From positions 372,001 through 436,000 of the forward strand of contig NZ_JBLBVL010000001.1 of the NCBI RefSeq assembly GCF_047250365.1: a stretch of DNA of 64,000 bases, read 5' to 3'. Shown in pieces: positions 1-8,097 of this stretch. How positions within the stretch are numbered: position 1 is the first letter of the stretch; the number at the start of each line of letters is the position of its first letter. A model generated the notes under the pieces. It worked only from the letters and a program-made list of their open reading frames with translations. It did no database searches and was not told the origin of the DNA. This DNA is from Thaumasiovibrio sp047250365. Its GTDB lineage: Bacteria > Pseudomonadota > Gammaproteobacteria > Enterobacterales > Vibrionaceae. The position numbers and the translations under genes were made by a program.

Positions 1-335
1 TTTCCATTTGCGTTCGATACACTCGAAAACGGGGCTAACTATACCCTGTACGCAACTTTCTTTGTGCTACCACGATAGACATCGTTCTCAAAAACGCTAA
101 ACCGATCACAAACCCCCCTTTTAATTCAATGCAAAAAATAAATTAAACTACTGACTTAAAAGGAAAAATAAAGCAATTTGAACCAGCTCAAATATCCAGA
201 ACAAAGAAAAACTAAAGATATAATGTTAATTGTTTTAACGAAACCAAATACAGTAAAAATATAATTCAGGCCCTAAAATAAATGACCTACTTCTCGAGAA
301 TAATGCCGATAGCGCATAACTATTAAGTTAGACGC
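1..335. other. AT-rich intergenic region, no confident gene
   Basis: No complete gene is visible. The first plus-strand frame is open from the window edge to a TAG at 76-78 (25 codons) and could be the C-terminus of a gene starting outside the window, but this is too short to judge. From about 120 to 300 the DNA is very A/T-rich. In E. coli the gene after ycfH is ptsG, so this could be a promoter region for a minus-strand gene beyond the left edge; that is inference only. Confidence 0.3.
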
Positions 336-358
336 AAAAAAAACGGGCCACAAGGCCC
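336..358 (-). terminator. Rho-independent terminator after ycfH
   Basis: Read on the minus strand, GGGCC/GGCCC arms close a 4-nt loop and are followed by C then eight T. It lies 26 bp past the ycfH stop and would end the yceD-to-ycfH transcript. Confidence 0.8.
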
Positions 359-383
359 ATTGATAAGATTTTTCAATAAAAAC

Positions 384-1157
384 TTATTTTTCTATATTAA
401 ATAAGCGAAAGAAGTTTTCACTGGTTATTTTAGCGACATCGACACCAGGTACGCCTTTCAGTAAACCAACATAGTCGGCCACCTCTTTTACATACGCAGG
501 CTGATTCTGTTTACCACGGTAGGGGATGGGAGCCAAATAGGGAGAATCTGTCTCAACCAATAAGTTCTCCAGCGGCAACTGGCTAACAACATGCTTCAAT
601 TCCGACGCTTTATTAAAGGTAACAATGCCTGAAATTGAGATATAGAAGCCAAGGGCAATGGCCTCTTGTGCCATGTCTAAACTCTCAGTAAAACAATGCA
701 GCACGCCACCAACACGTTCTGCACCCTCTTCCTTTAAAATACGTAACGTATCTTCTCGAGCCATACGCGTATGAATAATTAGCGGCTTATTCACATCGAC
801 AGCGAGGCGAATATGTTGTCGAAATATCTCTTGTTGAGCCTGAGCTAATTCAGGCTGGTAGTGATAATCGAGCCCGGTTTCGCCGATCGCCACGACCTTA
901 GGGTGCATCGCTTGCTCTTTTAATCGATCGTAGTCAAACCCCGCTTCGATATCGAGGGGGTGCACACCACAAGAGGCATACACGTTGTCAAAAGGGGCTA
1001 TCAACTCCATCATCTGAGGAAACGCATCCAGACCAACGCCCACCGATAAAAAGTGGGTAACACCGCGCTCTTGTGCTTTATTTATTACATCTTCTACACC
1101 TGTGTGTAGCTTGTCATAATCTAATTTATCAAGATGACAGTGTGAATCAACTAACAC
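384..1157 (-). CDS. ycfH: TatD-family metal-dependent hydrolase YcfH
   Basis: The 257-residue protein is a TatD/YcfH-type TIM-barrel hydrolase of the amidohydrolase superfamily. Metal-binding motifs are all present: His6-x-His8 in DSHCHLD, Glu93 in GETGLDYHY, His129 in IIHTR, His154 in HCFTES and Asp204 in VETDSPYLAP. TatD relatives are DNases, but the physiological substrate of YcfH is not settled, so only a hydrolase function is claimed. The start is GTG, preceded by AAAGGAGA, and lies inside the end of holB (11-bp overlap), implying coupled translation. The tmk-holB-ycfH order matches E. coli. It is the last gene of the operon, followed by a terminator. Confidence 0.93.
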   Translation of the reverse strand: MLVDSHCHLDKLDYDKLHTGVEDVINKAQERGVTHFLSVGVGLDAFPQMMELIAPFDNVYASCGVHPLDIEAGFDYDRLKEQAMHPKVVAIGETGLDYHYQPELAQAQQEIFRQHIRLAVDVNKPLIIHTRMAREDTLRILKEEGAERVGGVLHCFTESLDMAQEAIALGFYISISGIVTFNKASELKHVVSQLPLENLLVETDSPYLAPIPYRGKQNQPAYVKEVADYVGLLKGVPGVDVAKITSENFFRLFNIEK

Positions 1158-2139
1158 TGCTCTCTCCTTTTATAAAACCACATAACCATTGAGTAACGAG
1201 TAACTCTCTATTTAATCCACTGCTTTGTAGTAACTGACTTTGCAATGTTTGAAGCTTTGCCAGTTGAGAAAGCAGCTGCTCGGCGTTACAGTGTGACGCC
1301 AAGCGTTGAGCCGACATATACCGGTGCTGGTAAACACACAACGATACCTCAACCCCTTGTTGATGCTTTAACGCATCAAGCAATAACATCTGCAACCAAT
1401 ACAAACCATCATCCCCAGCTTTTACTAATAGCTCGGCATTCCTGTTTAATCCCAGGTAAGGAGGCTGTACTAAATCGGTAAACGCACCAACCAGTTCATC
1501 AAGCAACGGTAAGTACCCAGCATCAAGCTTAGCCACGATACCTAAAGGGGACTGCTGATAGAGATGTAAAAAATCCGCATCAACCACTCTCTGTGACTGT
1601 TTTAACCACTGCGTGACCTCTTCAGCGCTGATGTAAGGCTGCCGCCACTGGCTACAACGACTAATAATCGTTGGCAGCACACCATCAACACCATTCGCGG
1701 TTAACAGATAATGGCACCCTTGTGGTGGCTCCTCAAGGGTCTTCAGTAAGGCATTTGCCGCCGCTTCACCCAACAATTGTGCATCGCGAATCTCGATAAT
1801 ACGGTGACCGCCCAGTTGCGATGTTTCTACCGCCCATCGATTGGCTTGTCGGATGGCATCTACCGTAATTTTCTTGCCTTCTTCTGCCTCTACACAATGA
1901 TAGTCTGGATGCGTTTGTGCTGCATATAAGCGGCAGCTGTGGCATTGACCACAGGCATCATCATCTAAATTCTGACACAACAGCGCACGGCTCAATGCAC
2001 GAGTCAAATAATGACGTCCACTGCCTGACGGAGCGAGTAACATTACCGCATGATGCAAGCGACGCTCTCTTATTTGTGCCTGCCACTGCATCCAAAGCGC
2101 CGATTGCCATGGCAAAAGCTCAATACTATGCTGATGCAT
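1147..2139 (-). CDS. holB: DNA polymerase III subunit delta prime
   Basis: This 330-residue protein is the delta-prime subunit of the clamp-loader complex that places the beta clamp on DNA. It shows a degenerate P-loop (APSGSGRH, as expected for the non-ATPase delta prime), a zinc-module cysteine cluster (CGQCHSC after an upstream Cys), the ANALLKTLEEPP segment and the sensor-like SRC motif (ISRCSQW). The open frame extends upstream to a GTG overlapping the tmk stop, but the ATG at 2139 has GAGGAA ahead of it and matches the family N-terminus (HQHSIELLPWQ aligning with RWYPWL). It overlaps ycfH by 11 bp. The N-terminus is divergent from E. coli, as is usual for HolB. Confidence 0.92.
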   Translation of the reverse strand: MHQHSIELLPWQSALWMQWQAQIRERRLHHAVMLLAPSGSGRHYLTRALSRALLCQNLDDDACGQCHSCRLYAAQTHPDYHCVEAEEGKKITVDAIRQANRWAVETSQLGGHRIIEIRDAQLLGEAAANALLKTLEEPPQGCHYLLTANGVDGVLPTIISRCSQWRQPYISAEEVTQWLKQSQRVVDADFLHLYQQSPLGIVAKLDAGYLPLLDELVGAFTDLVQPPYLGLNRNAELLVKAGDDGLYWLQMLLLDALKHQQGVEVSLCVYQHRYMSAQRLASHCNAEQLLSQLAKLQTLQSQLLQSSGLNRELLVTQWLCGFIKGESSVS

Positions 2140-2162
2140 AAAATTCCTCGACCATTCGGCCA

Positions 2163-2798
2163 CTACTGCTCAGAATGCAACGTAAGCCATTGACGCAGAG
2201 ACGATTCAATCGCGTCACCCACCGCATCAATTGAGCCCGACGCATCGATCGTCAATATCGACTCATCCTGGGCGGCCAACGACAGATAACGCTGACGTGC
2301 GCGCTCAAAAAATGAAACGTCCATCTGTTCAATTCGATCTAACTCGCCACGATGACGTGCGCGTTTCAGACCCAGCTTTGGCTCAATGTCCATATATAAC
2401 GTCAGATCAGGCTTAAAATCCCCCAGCGTTATTGACTTCATGTTCGCCATTAGCTGAGTGTCGAAGCCACGACCACCGCCTTGGTATGCTTGCGAGGACA
2501 GATCATGCCGATCACCAATCACCCAATCGCCACGAGCAAGCGCTGGCTTAATCACCGTATCAACTAATTGAATTCGAGCGGCATACAGCAGCAACAACTC
2601 GGCCATATCGGTGAGCGGTTCCTCAGGATGCCCCTCTTTAATCAAGTCACGCATTTTTTCCGCCAGTGGCGTACCACCCGGCTCTCGTGTATTAACGTAA
2701 TTAATACCAAACTCAGATAGAACACGCTCAATGCGCGAAATGGCGGTACTCTTCCCCGCGCCTTCCAAGCCCTCTATTACAATAAATTTTCCTAGCAT
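2163..2798 (-). CDS. tmk: Thymidylate kinase
   Basis: dTMP kinase phosphorylates dTMP to dTDP for DNA precursor synthesis. The 211-residue protein has the P-loop GLEGAGKS (about 10-17), REPGGTPLAEK, the nucleotide-binding DRH motif in IGDRHDLSSQAYQGGG, and the LID segment RARHRGELDRIEQ. The last has the arginine pattern of the E. coli-type enzyme. It starts at an ATG 8 bp after the mltG stop, and its TAG stop lies 23 bp before the preferred holB ATG. Placement between mltG and holB is the enterobacterial/vibrio order. Confidence 0.97.
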   Translation of the reverse strand: MLGKFIVIEGLEGAGKSTAISRIERVLSEFGINYVNTREPGGTPLAEKMRDLIKEGHPEEPLTDMAELLLLYAARIQLVDTVIKPALARGDWVIGDRHDLSSQAYQGGGRGFDTQLMANMKSITLGDFKPDLTLYMDIEPKLGLKRARHRGELDRIEQMDVSFFERARQRYLSLAAQDESILTIDASGSIDAVGDAIESSLRQWLTLHSEQ

Positions 2799-2806
2799 AA
2801 CTCAGC

Positions 2807-3823
2807 TTATCTTTGTGAACGTTCCCACTGGCGATAGACTCGCACAGCTCGATTATGTTGTTCTAACGTGGTTGAAAAGGTATGACCACCTTTCGTATCC
2901 GCAACAAAATAGTAGTAGTTACTGTCTGGCGGATTCAGTGCTGCCAAAACAGAATCGCGACCTGGCATCGCGATCGGTGTCGGTGGCAGGCCTGCAATAG
3001 TATACGTGTTGTAAGGGGTTGGTGTACGCAACGCTGAACGAGTGATCACACCACGATAACTGTCACCCATTCCGTAGATAACCGTTGGGTCTGTTTGTAA
3101 GCGCATACCTTTCTTTAGGCGATTATTAAACACCGACGAGACCAAACCTCGCTCTTCGGCCAATGCGGTCTCTTTTTCTATGATGGATGCCATAATCAAC
3201 ACTTCATACGGCGTCTTCAACATCAAGCCTTTATCACGACTGTCCCACGTATTACTTAACAATGTATCCATGGCACGATAGGCACGCTTTAATAGCGTTA
3301 GATCAGACGTACCATACGTAAAATAGTATGTCTCAGGTAACAGCAAACCTTCTAACTTTTCATTTGATGCCCCTAACACCTTAGCAATCTCAGCCTCTGT
3401 CATCGTTGCCGTTTCAGAAACCAAATATGGCGTCTGTTGCAACAGGGCCAACCAATCAATAAAACGTTCGCCTTCAAGCAAGGTAATAGAGAACTGATGT
3501 TCATCGCCTCTCACAATCAAAGCCAGCGCATCATCAAAATGCATGCCTTGCGTCAGCATGTATGTTCCTGCCTTAACAGCAGATAATTCTGGCCGCAAAT
3601 GGCGAATATACTGACGCCAAGGGCTCTCCTCTATCCACCCTTGCTGTTCGAACTGACGAACCACGGTGGCGAGGTGACTCCCCGGCGCTACCGTTAGTAA
3701 CGTTTCCTGCTCAATCAATAGAGGAGAAGAACTACTTAACTTGACTTGATTTACTGCCCAATACGCTCCGGCAGCGGCTATCACTGCAAAGATAGCTAAC
3801 ACCAACAACAGTCGTTTAATCAC
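2807..3823 (-). CDS. mltG: Endolytic murein transglycosylase MltG
   Basis: MltG (YceG) cleaves nascent glycan strands and is thought to set their length during septal and side-wall peptidoglycan synthesis. The protein has 338 residues, one N-terminal membrane segment (about 4-24), a LysM-like region, and the catalytic ASIIEKET signature at 212-219 containing the conserved glutamates. Downstream are MRLQTDPTVIYGMG and the YFVADTKGGHTF block typical of the family. Start is GTG; the first 8 bp overlap the end of pabC, suggesting coupled translation. It is anchored in the inner membrane facing the periplasm. Confidence 0.95.
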   Translation of the reverse strand: MIKRLLLVLAIFAVIAAAGAYWAVNQVKLSSSSPLLIEQETLLTVAPGSHLATVVRQFEQQGWIEESPWRQYIRHLRPELSAVKAGTYMLTQGMHFDDALALIVRGDEHQFSITLLEGERFIDWLALLQQTPYLVSETATMTEAEIAKVLGASNEKLEGLLLPETYYFTYGTSDLTLLKRAYRAMDTLLSNTWDSRDKGLMLKTPYEVLIMASIIEKETALAEERGLVSSVFNNRLKKGMRLQTDPTVIYGMGDSYRGVITRSALRTPTPYNTYTIAGLPPTPIAMPGRDSVLAALNPPDSNYYYFVADTKGGHTFSTTLEQHNRAVRVYRQWERSQR

Positions 3824-4628
3824 AATACAAACTCTTCGCTAATAATGAGAAAATTTTGCCTTTTTTATAATGATGGCCGTTAAACTCGATAACGGGAACC
3901 AGCATCATCAGGCTGTTAGAAACAAATACACTTTCAACCGACAGTAAGTGCTCCGGTTTAACCGCCACTTCTGATATCGCGATATTCAGTCTGTTTGCTT
4001 GGTCAATAATGACCTGTCGCATTACGCCAGCGACCCCTGATAACGACAAGTCCGGGGTATATAATTGGTTACCCTGCTCCCAAAACAGATTCGCAATACC
4101 AGTTTCGACAACATGACCATTTAAGTTACATACCACTGCGTCTTGCCAGTGTTGATGGTCTATCTCTTGACGCACCAATACCTGCTCTAACCGGTTTAAA
4201 TGCTTCATTCCGGCCAGTAATGGGTTTAAACCTAACTGTGTGTTACATAACCCTAATGCTATCCCTTGTTCTCGCAAAGTCGCGTACGTTGGTGGCATCA
4301 TCGCGGTGGTTATCACCACATTAGGGGTAAAATCAGCCGCGCTGCTATAACCGCGTCCGCCTTCACCACGCGTGATAGTAACTTTAATCACTCCGCTATT
4401 GCCTAGCCCTCTCGCTTGCTCTTCAACAACACCCCGCAACCGGGCAAAGTCGATAGCGTCAATACGCAATCGCGATAAGGTTTGCTCAAAGCGCTTGGCA
4501 TGATAGTCCCAATACAATGGTTGGCCATGTCGCACCGCTATCGTGCTAAAGCAACCATCTCCGTACTGAAAACCTCGATCATTGACAGACAATGCGCTGT
4601 TATTTGTAGTGGCTATCTGTACCTGCAT
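3816..4628 (-). CDS. pabC: Aminodeoxychorismate lyase
   Basis: PabC is a fold-type IV PLP enzyme that converts 4-amino-4-deoxychorismate to p-aminobenzoate and pyruvate for folate synthesis. Visible motifs are SVNDRGFQYGDG near the N-terminus, the PLP-lysine block LLAGMKHLNRLEQVL, and VETGIANLFW. The start is awkward. The longest frame begins at an ATG at 4640, directly after the T-tract of a strong terminator and without room for an SD. The next ATG at 4628 gives the family's usual N-terminal length but abuts AAAGGA with no spacer. The 4628 start is chosen by alignment; the start remains uncertain. The gene overlaps mltG by 8 bp. Confidence 0.9.
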   Translation of the reverse strand: MQVQIATTNNSALSVNDRGFQYGDGCFSTIAVRHGQPLYWDYHAKRFEQTLSRLRIDAIDFARLRGVVEEQARGLGNSGVIKVTITRGEGGRGYSSAADFTPNVVITTAMMPPTYATLREQGIALGLCNTQLGLNPLLAGMKHLNRLEQVLVRQEIDHQHWQDAVVCNLNGHVVETGIANLFWEQGNQLYTPDLSLSGVAGVMRQVIIDQANRLNIAISEVAVKPEHLLSVESVFVSNSLMMLVPVIEFNGHHYKKGKIFSLLAKSLYCD

Positions 4629-4640
4629 TCCTTTACCCAT

Positions 4641-4670
4641 AAAAAAACGGCCTGATATAAATCAGGCCGT
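4641..4670 (-). terminator. Rho-independent terminator between fabF and pabC
   Basis: A perfect 10-bp stem (ACGGCCTGAT/ATCAGGCCGT) with a 4-nt loop, followed on the minus strand by seven T. The T-run touches the upstream candidate ATG of pabC. It would end most fabF transcripts; pabC expression would need read-through or an internal promoter. Confidence 0.9.
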
Positions 4671-4689
4671 TGATAATAACAGATTCGCG

Positions 4690-5928
4690 TTAAATTTTCT
4701 TAAACAACAATGAACCGTTCGTTCCGCCGAAACCGAATGAGTTACACAATGCGTACTCAATGTTCACTTGACGAGCTTCGCCTGGAACATAGTCGAGATC
4801 ACACCCTTCATCCGGGTTATCAAGGTTAATTGTTGGTGGGATCGCTTGGTCAACCAGCGCCATTGCGGTGATGATAGATTCCACAGAGCCCGCAGCACCC
4901 AGTAAGTGGCCCGTCATCGATTTCGTTGATGACACCATAACTTTATCCGCCGCTGCGCCTAGTGCACGACGAATACCAAGCGTTTCAGCAACATCTCCAG
5001 CTGGTGTTGATGTACCATGCGCATTCACATAGCCAATCTGATCAGCATTGATGCCAGCATCGCGAATCGCGGCTTCCATCGCCAATGCGCCACCCGAACC
5101 ATCAGCACTTGGCGATGTCATGTGGTACGCATCACCACTCATGCCAAATCCAACGAGCTCACAGTAAATGTTTGCACCACGTGCTTTAGCATGTTCGTAC
5201 TCTTCCAGTACCATCATGCCCGCACCATCACCAAGAACGAAACCGTCACGATCTTTGTCCCAAGGGCGCGATGCTGCTTGTGGATCATCATTTCGAGTTG
5301 ATAGCGCTTTCGCGGCTGCAAAGCCACCCATCCCCATTGGGGTTGATGCTTTCTCTGCACCACCCGCCAACATTGCATCAGCATCGCCGTAGGCAATCAT
5401 TCGCGCAGCGTGGCCGATGTTGTGTAAGCCAGTTGTACATGCAGTTGAGATCGCGATATTTGGACCTCGTAATCCGTGCATAATCGATAAGTGGCCAGCA
5501 ATCATATTTACAATGGTTGATGGAACAAAGAATGGGCTGATCTTACGGGGGCCCTTTTCCATCAACGCTTGATGGTTGGCTTCAATTAAACCAAGACCAC
5601 CAATGCCCGAGCCGATAGCGACACCCACTCGAGCGGCATTCTCTTGAGTTACCTCAATGCCAGAGTCTTTCAGTGCTTGCGCTCCAGCAGCAACGCCATA
5701 TTGGATAAATAGATCCATTTTACGGGCGTCTTTCTTCGACATATATTCTTCGCAATTAAAGTCTTTAACTAGACCTGCAAAACGAACTGCGAAATTGCTC
5801 GCATCAAAATGTTCAATGTTACCGATACCACTGGTACCTGCTAGTAACGCATTCCAAGAAGATTCAACTGAGTTGCCGACCGGTGACAGCATACCCATGC
5901 CAGTGACAACGACACGACGTTTAGACAC
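4690..5928 (-). CDS. fabF: Beta-ketoacyl-ACP synthase II
   Basis: FabF (KAS II) condenses malonyl-ACP with acyl-ACP in fatty-acid elongation and, in E. coli, controls temperature-dependent cis-vaccenate formation. The 412-residue protein carries the KAS triad: Cys164 in STACTTG, His304 in NAHGTST and His341 in MTGHLLGAAG, plus the terminal GFGGTNGSL block. The start codon is GTG, with CGGAG 9 nt upstream. It lies 86 bp after acpP, from which it is separated by a terminator-like hairpin, so expression may be partly uncoupled from acpP. Confidence 0.97.
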   Translation of the reverse strand: MSKRRVVVTGMGMLSPVGNSVESSWNALLAGTSGIGNIEHFDASNFAVRFAGLVKDFNCEEYMSKKDARKMDLFIQYGVAAGAQALKDSGIEVTQENAARVGVAIGSGIGGLGLIEANHQALMEKGPRKISPFFVPSTIVNMIAGHLSIMHGLRGPNIAISTACTTGLHNIGHAARMIAYGDADAMLAGGAEKASTPMGMGGFAAAKALSTRNDDPQAASRPWDKDRDGFVLGDGAGMMVLEEYEHAKARGANIYCELVGFGMSGDAYHMTSPSADGSGGALAMEAAIRDAGINADQIGYVNAHGTSTPAGDVAETLGIRRALGAAADKVMVSSTKSMTGHLLGAAGSVESIITAMALVDQAIPPTINLDNPDEGCDLDYVPGEARQVNIEYALCNSFGFGGTNGSLLFKKI

Positions 5929-5971
5929 GATTGTTTACTCCGGGGTAGATATTTTTTAAGAGGTGTAACAA

Positions 5972-5999
5972 AGAAAAACAGGCGGTCATGGAGACCGCC
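5972..5999 (-). terminator. Terminator-like hairpin after acpP
   Basis: GGCGGTC/GACCGCC arms around a 5-nt loop, then TGTTTTTC on the minus strand. It lies 15 bp past the acpP stop. Such a hairpin would enrich the short acpP mRNA over acpP-fabF read-through, consistent with the high demand for ACP. Confidence 0.75.
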
Positions 6000-6014
6000 C
6001 GGGAGATATTCAGA

Positions 6015-6251
6015 TTACTCAGAAGCGCCTACAACGTAGTCAATAGCAGCTTGAACTGTAGTAATTTTCTCTGCTTCTTCATCAGGAATTTCAGTGTCGA
6101 ATTCTTCCTCAAGTGCCATTACTAGCTCAACAGTATCCAGAGAATCAGCGCCTAGGTCATCAACAAAAGAAGCTTCGTTTTTAACTTCTGCTTCGTCCAC
6201 ACCTAGTTGCTCAATAATGATTTTTTTTACGCGTTCTTCGATGTTGCTCAT
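6015..6251 (-). CDS. acpP: Acyl carrier protein
   Basis: This 78-residue acidic protein carries growing acyl chains on phosphopantetheine attached to a serine (about Ser37) in GADSLDTVEL. It is nearly identical to E. coli AcpP through helix II (DSLDTVELVMALEEEFDTEIPDEEAEKI). It sits inside fabHDG-acpP-fabF. The start is ATG with AAAGGAAA 8 nt upstream. A 158-bp gap separates it from fabG and contains a promoter-like sequence and an inverted repeat, so it probably has its own promoter. Confidence 0.98.
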   Translation of the reverse strand: MSNIEERVKKIIIEQLGVDEAEVKNEASFVDDLGADSLDTVELVMALEEEFDTEIPDEEAEKITTVQAAIDYVVGASE

Positions 6252-6298
6252 ACTAATCTATTTCCTTTAAAAGAAGTCGCTTCCGCGATGTTTCGAGT

Positions 6299-6326
6299 AG
6301 TGTATTCAATACAATAAAAGTTGCAA
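6299..6326 (-). promoter_or_regulatory. Candidate acpP promoter
   Basis: On the minus strand TTGCAA, 16 bp, TACACT (4 of 6 consensus bases in each hexamer), about 48 bp upstream of the acpP ATG. Only moderately convincing, but a dedicated acpP promoter is expected from the gap and from E. coli. Confidence 0.4.
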
Positions 6327-6338
6327 CACCCATAATGC

Positions 6339-6382
6339 TGGTCAAACCACGATTTAGGGTAAAAACACACCAAGTTTGACCA
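6339..6382. promoter_or_regulatory. Inverted repeat upstream of acpP
   Basis: A perfect 9-bp inverted repeat, TGGTCAAAC at 6339-6347 and GTTTGACCA at 6374-6382, with a 26-bp spacer, just upstream of the candidate acpP promoter. Possible binding site of a lipid-synthesis regulator; identity unknown. Confidence 0.4.
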
Positions 6383-6409
6383 AACTCAAGGGATATTGCA
6401 ACCATTTGC

Positions 6410-7144
6410 TTAAATCATGTACATGCCGCCGTTGACGTGCAGCGTTTCACCCGTGATATATCCAGCGTCATCTGATGCCAAAAACGCCACTGCTGCTGCA
6501 ATCTCACGTGGAGAGCCAAAGCGATCGGCAGGAATATTCGCTGACATTGCCGCACGTTGTTCGTCCGTTAATGCTTTTGTCATATCCGTTTCGATAAAAC
6601 CTGGGGCAACAGCATTCACCGTAATGCCACGAGAGCCGACCTCACGTGCCATTGATTTGGTAAAGCCAATCAAACCCGCTTTTGCAGCAGCATAGTTAGT
6701 TTGGCCAGCATTGCCCATCGCACCAACCACTGAGCCAATGCTAATGATACGTCCATGACGTTTCTTCATCATTGGGCGTAGAACGGCTTTTGATAAACGG
6801 AAAATGGATGTCAGGTTCGTATCTAGGATATCTTGCCATTCATCATCTTTCATCCGCATCAATAAATTATCGCGCGTGATACCAGCATTATTCACCAAAA
6901 TATCAATTTCGCCAAACTCCGCTTTGATATTTTTTAGAGCAGTGTCAATAGATTCAGTAGAAGTTACGTTCAACGCTAACCCTTTACCATTGTCACCAAG
7001 GTATTCACTGATCGCACTTGCACCACCTTCGCTGGTTGCCGTACCGATAACCGTTGCACCACGCTCAACCAATAACTCAGCAATTGCACGACCAATGCCA
7101 CGGCTCGCGCCTGTAACTAGTGCAATTTTTCCTTCAAGGCTCAT
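6410..7144 (-). CDS. fabG: 3-oxoacyl-ACP reductase
   Basis: FabG is the NADPH-dependent short-chain dehydrogenase that reduces beta-ketoacyl-ACP to (R)-3-hydroxyacyl-ACP. The 244-residue sequence has the cofactor motif TGASRGIGRA (11-20), NNAG (85-88) and the catalytic triad Ser138, Tyr151 and Lys155 in the SVVGAMGNAGQTNYAAAK region. The C-terminus (GETLHVNGGMYMI) is the FabG type. It lies 16 bp downstream of fabD in the same operon. Confidence 0.98.
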   Translation of the reverse strand: MSLEGKIALVTGASRGIGRAIAELLVERGATVIGTATSEGGASAISEYLGDNGKGLALNVTSTESIDTALKNIKAEFGEIDILVNNAGITRDNLLMRMKDDEWQDILDTNLTSIFRLSKAVLRPMMKKRHGRIISIGSVVGAMGNAGQTNYAAAKAGLIGFTKSMAREVGSRGITVNAVAPGFIETDMTKALTDEQRAAMSANIPADRFGSPREIAAAVAFLASDDAGYITGETLHVNGGMYMI

Positions 7145-7160
7145 TCCATTCCCTCTATTG

Positions 7161-8084
7161 TTACTGTGCTGCTTCTAGACTAGCAATGGTGTTGACTGCA
7201 CTGCTAGATAGCGTTTTATTAATTCGTTTTGTTAATCCAGTCAATACTTTACCTGGCCCCATTTCAATCAGCGTCTCAATACCATCTTGTGCCATCTTTT
7301 CGACTGATTCAGTCCAACGCACAGGGCAATGAAGTTGTTTAACTAGCGCCGCTTTTATTGCTTGTGGATCCGTTTCGACTGCGACGTCAGCGTTATTGAT
7401 TACTGGGATTTCAGGCACAGAAAAAACAATGGCTTCAAGTGCTACTGCCAATTTATCCGCCGCTGGTTTCATCAGTTCACAATGTGATGGTACTGATACA
7501 GGCAATGGCATTGCACGCTTAGCGCCCGCTTCTTTACACAGTACACCAGCTCGCTCAACAGCTGCTTTATTACCTGCAATCACCACCTGACCCGGTGAGT
7601 TAAAGTTAACCGGAGACACTACGTCGCCTTGCTTGGCTTCTTCACAAGCAGCTGCTATCGCATCATTATCTAATCCGATAATGGCATACATCGCACCGAC
7701 ACCCGCAGGAACGGCTTGCTGCATTAGCTGGCCACGCAACTCGACCAATTTAATCGCGTCTTTAAACGCCACCACACCAGCACACACAAGCGCAGAATAC
7801 TCACCTAAACTATGGCCTGCAACAACAGCAGGCTTCTCGCCGCCTTCTTGTTGCCACACGCGCCAAATCGCAACAGATGCGGCTAGTAGCGCCGGTTGGG
7901 TACGGAATGTTTGATTAAGATCTTCGACCGGCCCATTTTGCACCAGCGCCCATAAATCGTATCCTAAAACGTCGGATGCTTCTGCAAACGTTTCGGTCAC
8001 AATAGAATATTTTTCAGCCAATTCAGCCAGCATTCCAACTGCTTGCGAACCCTGACCAGGAAAAATAATTGCAGTATTAGACAT
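7161..8084 (-). CDS. fabD: Malonyl-CoA:ACP transacylase
   Basis: FabD moves malonyl from CoA to ACP, supplying every elongation round. The 307-residue sequence has the GQGSQ oxyanion motif near residue 10, the nucleophile Ser92 in GHSLGEYSA and catalytic His201 in VPSHCELM. It sits 13 bp after fabH and 16 bp before fabG, with AGGAAGAG before its ATG, consistent with one polycistronic unit. Confidence 0.98.
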   Translation of the reverse strand: MSNTAIIFPGQGSQAVGMLAELAEKYSIVTETFAEASDVLGYDLWALVQNGPVEDLNQTFRTQPALLAASVAIWRVWQQEGGEKPAVVAGHSLGEYSALVCAGVVAFKDAIKLVELRGQLMQQAVPAGVGAMYAIIGLDNDAIAAACEEAKQGDVVSPVNFNSPGQVVIAGNKAAVERAGVLCKEAGAKRAMPLPVSVPSHCELMKPAADKLAVALEAIVFSVPEIPVINNADVAVETDPQAIKAALVKQLHCPVRWTESVEKMAQDGIETLIEMGPGKVLTGLTKRINKTLSSSAVNTIASLEAAQ

Positions 8085-8097
8085 GACTCTTCCTTTA

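Noticed and set aside
1..78. C-terminal gene fragment on the plus strand
   Set aside because: Only 25 open codons before a stop; an adjacent frame is open longer, so coding cannot be claimed.
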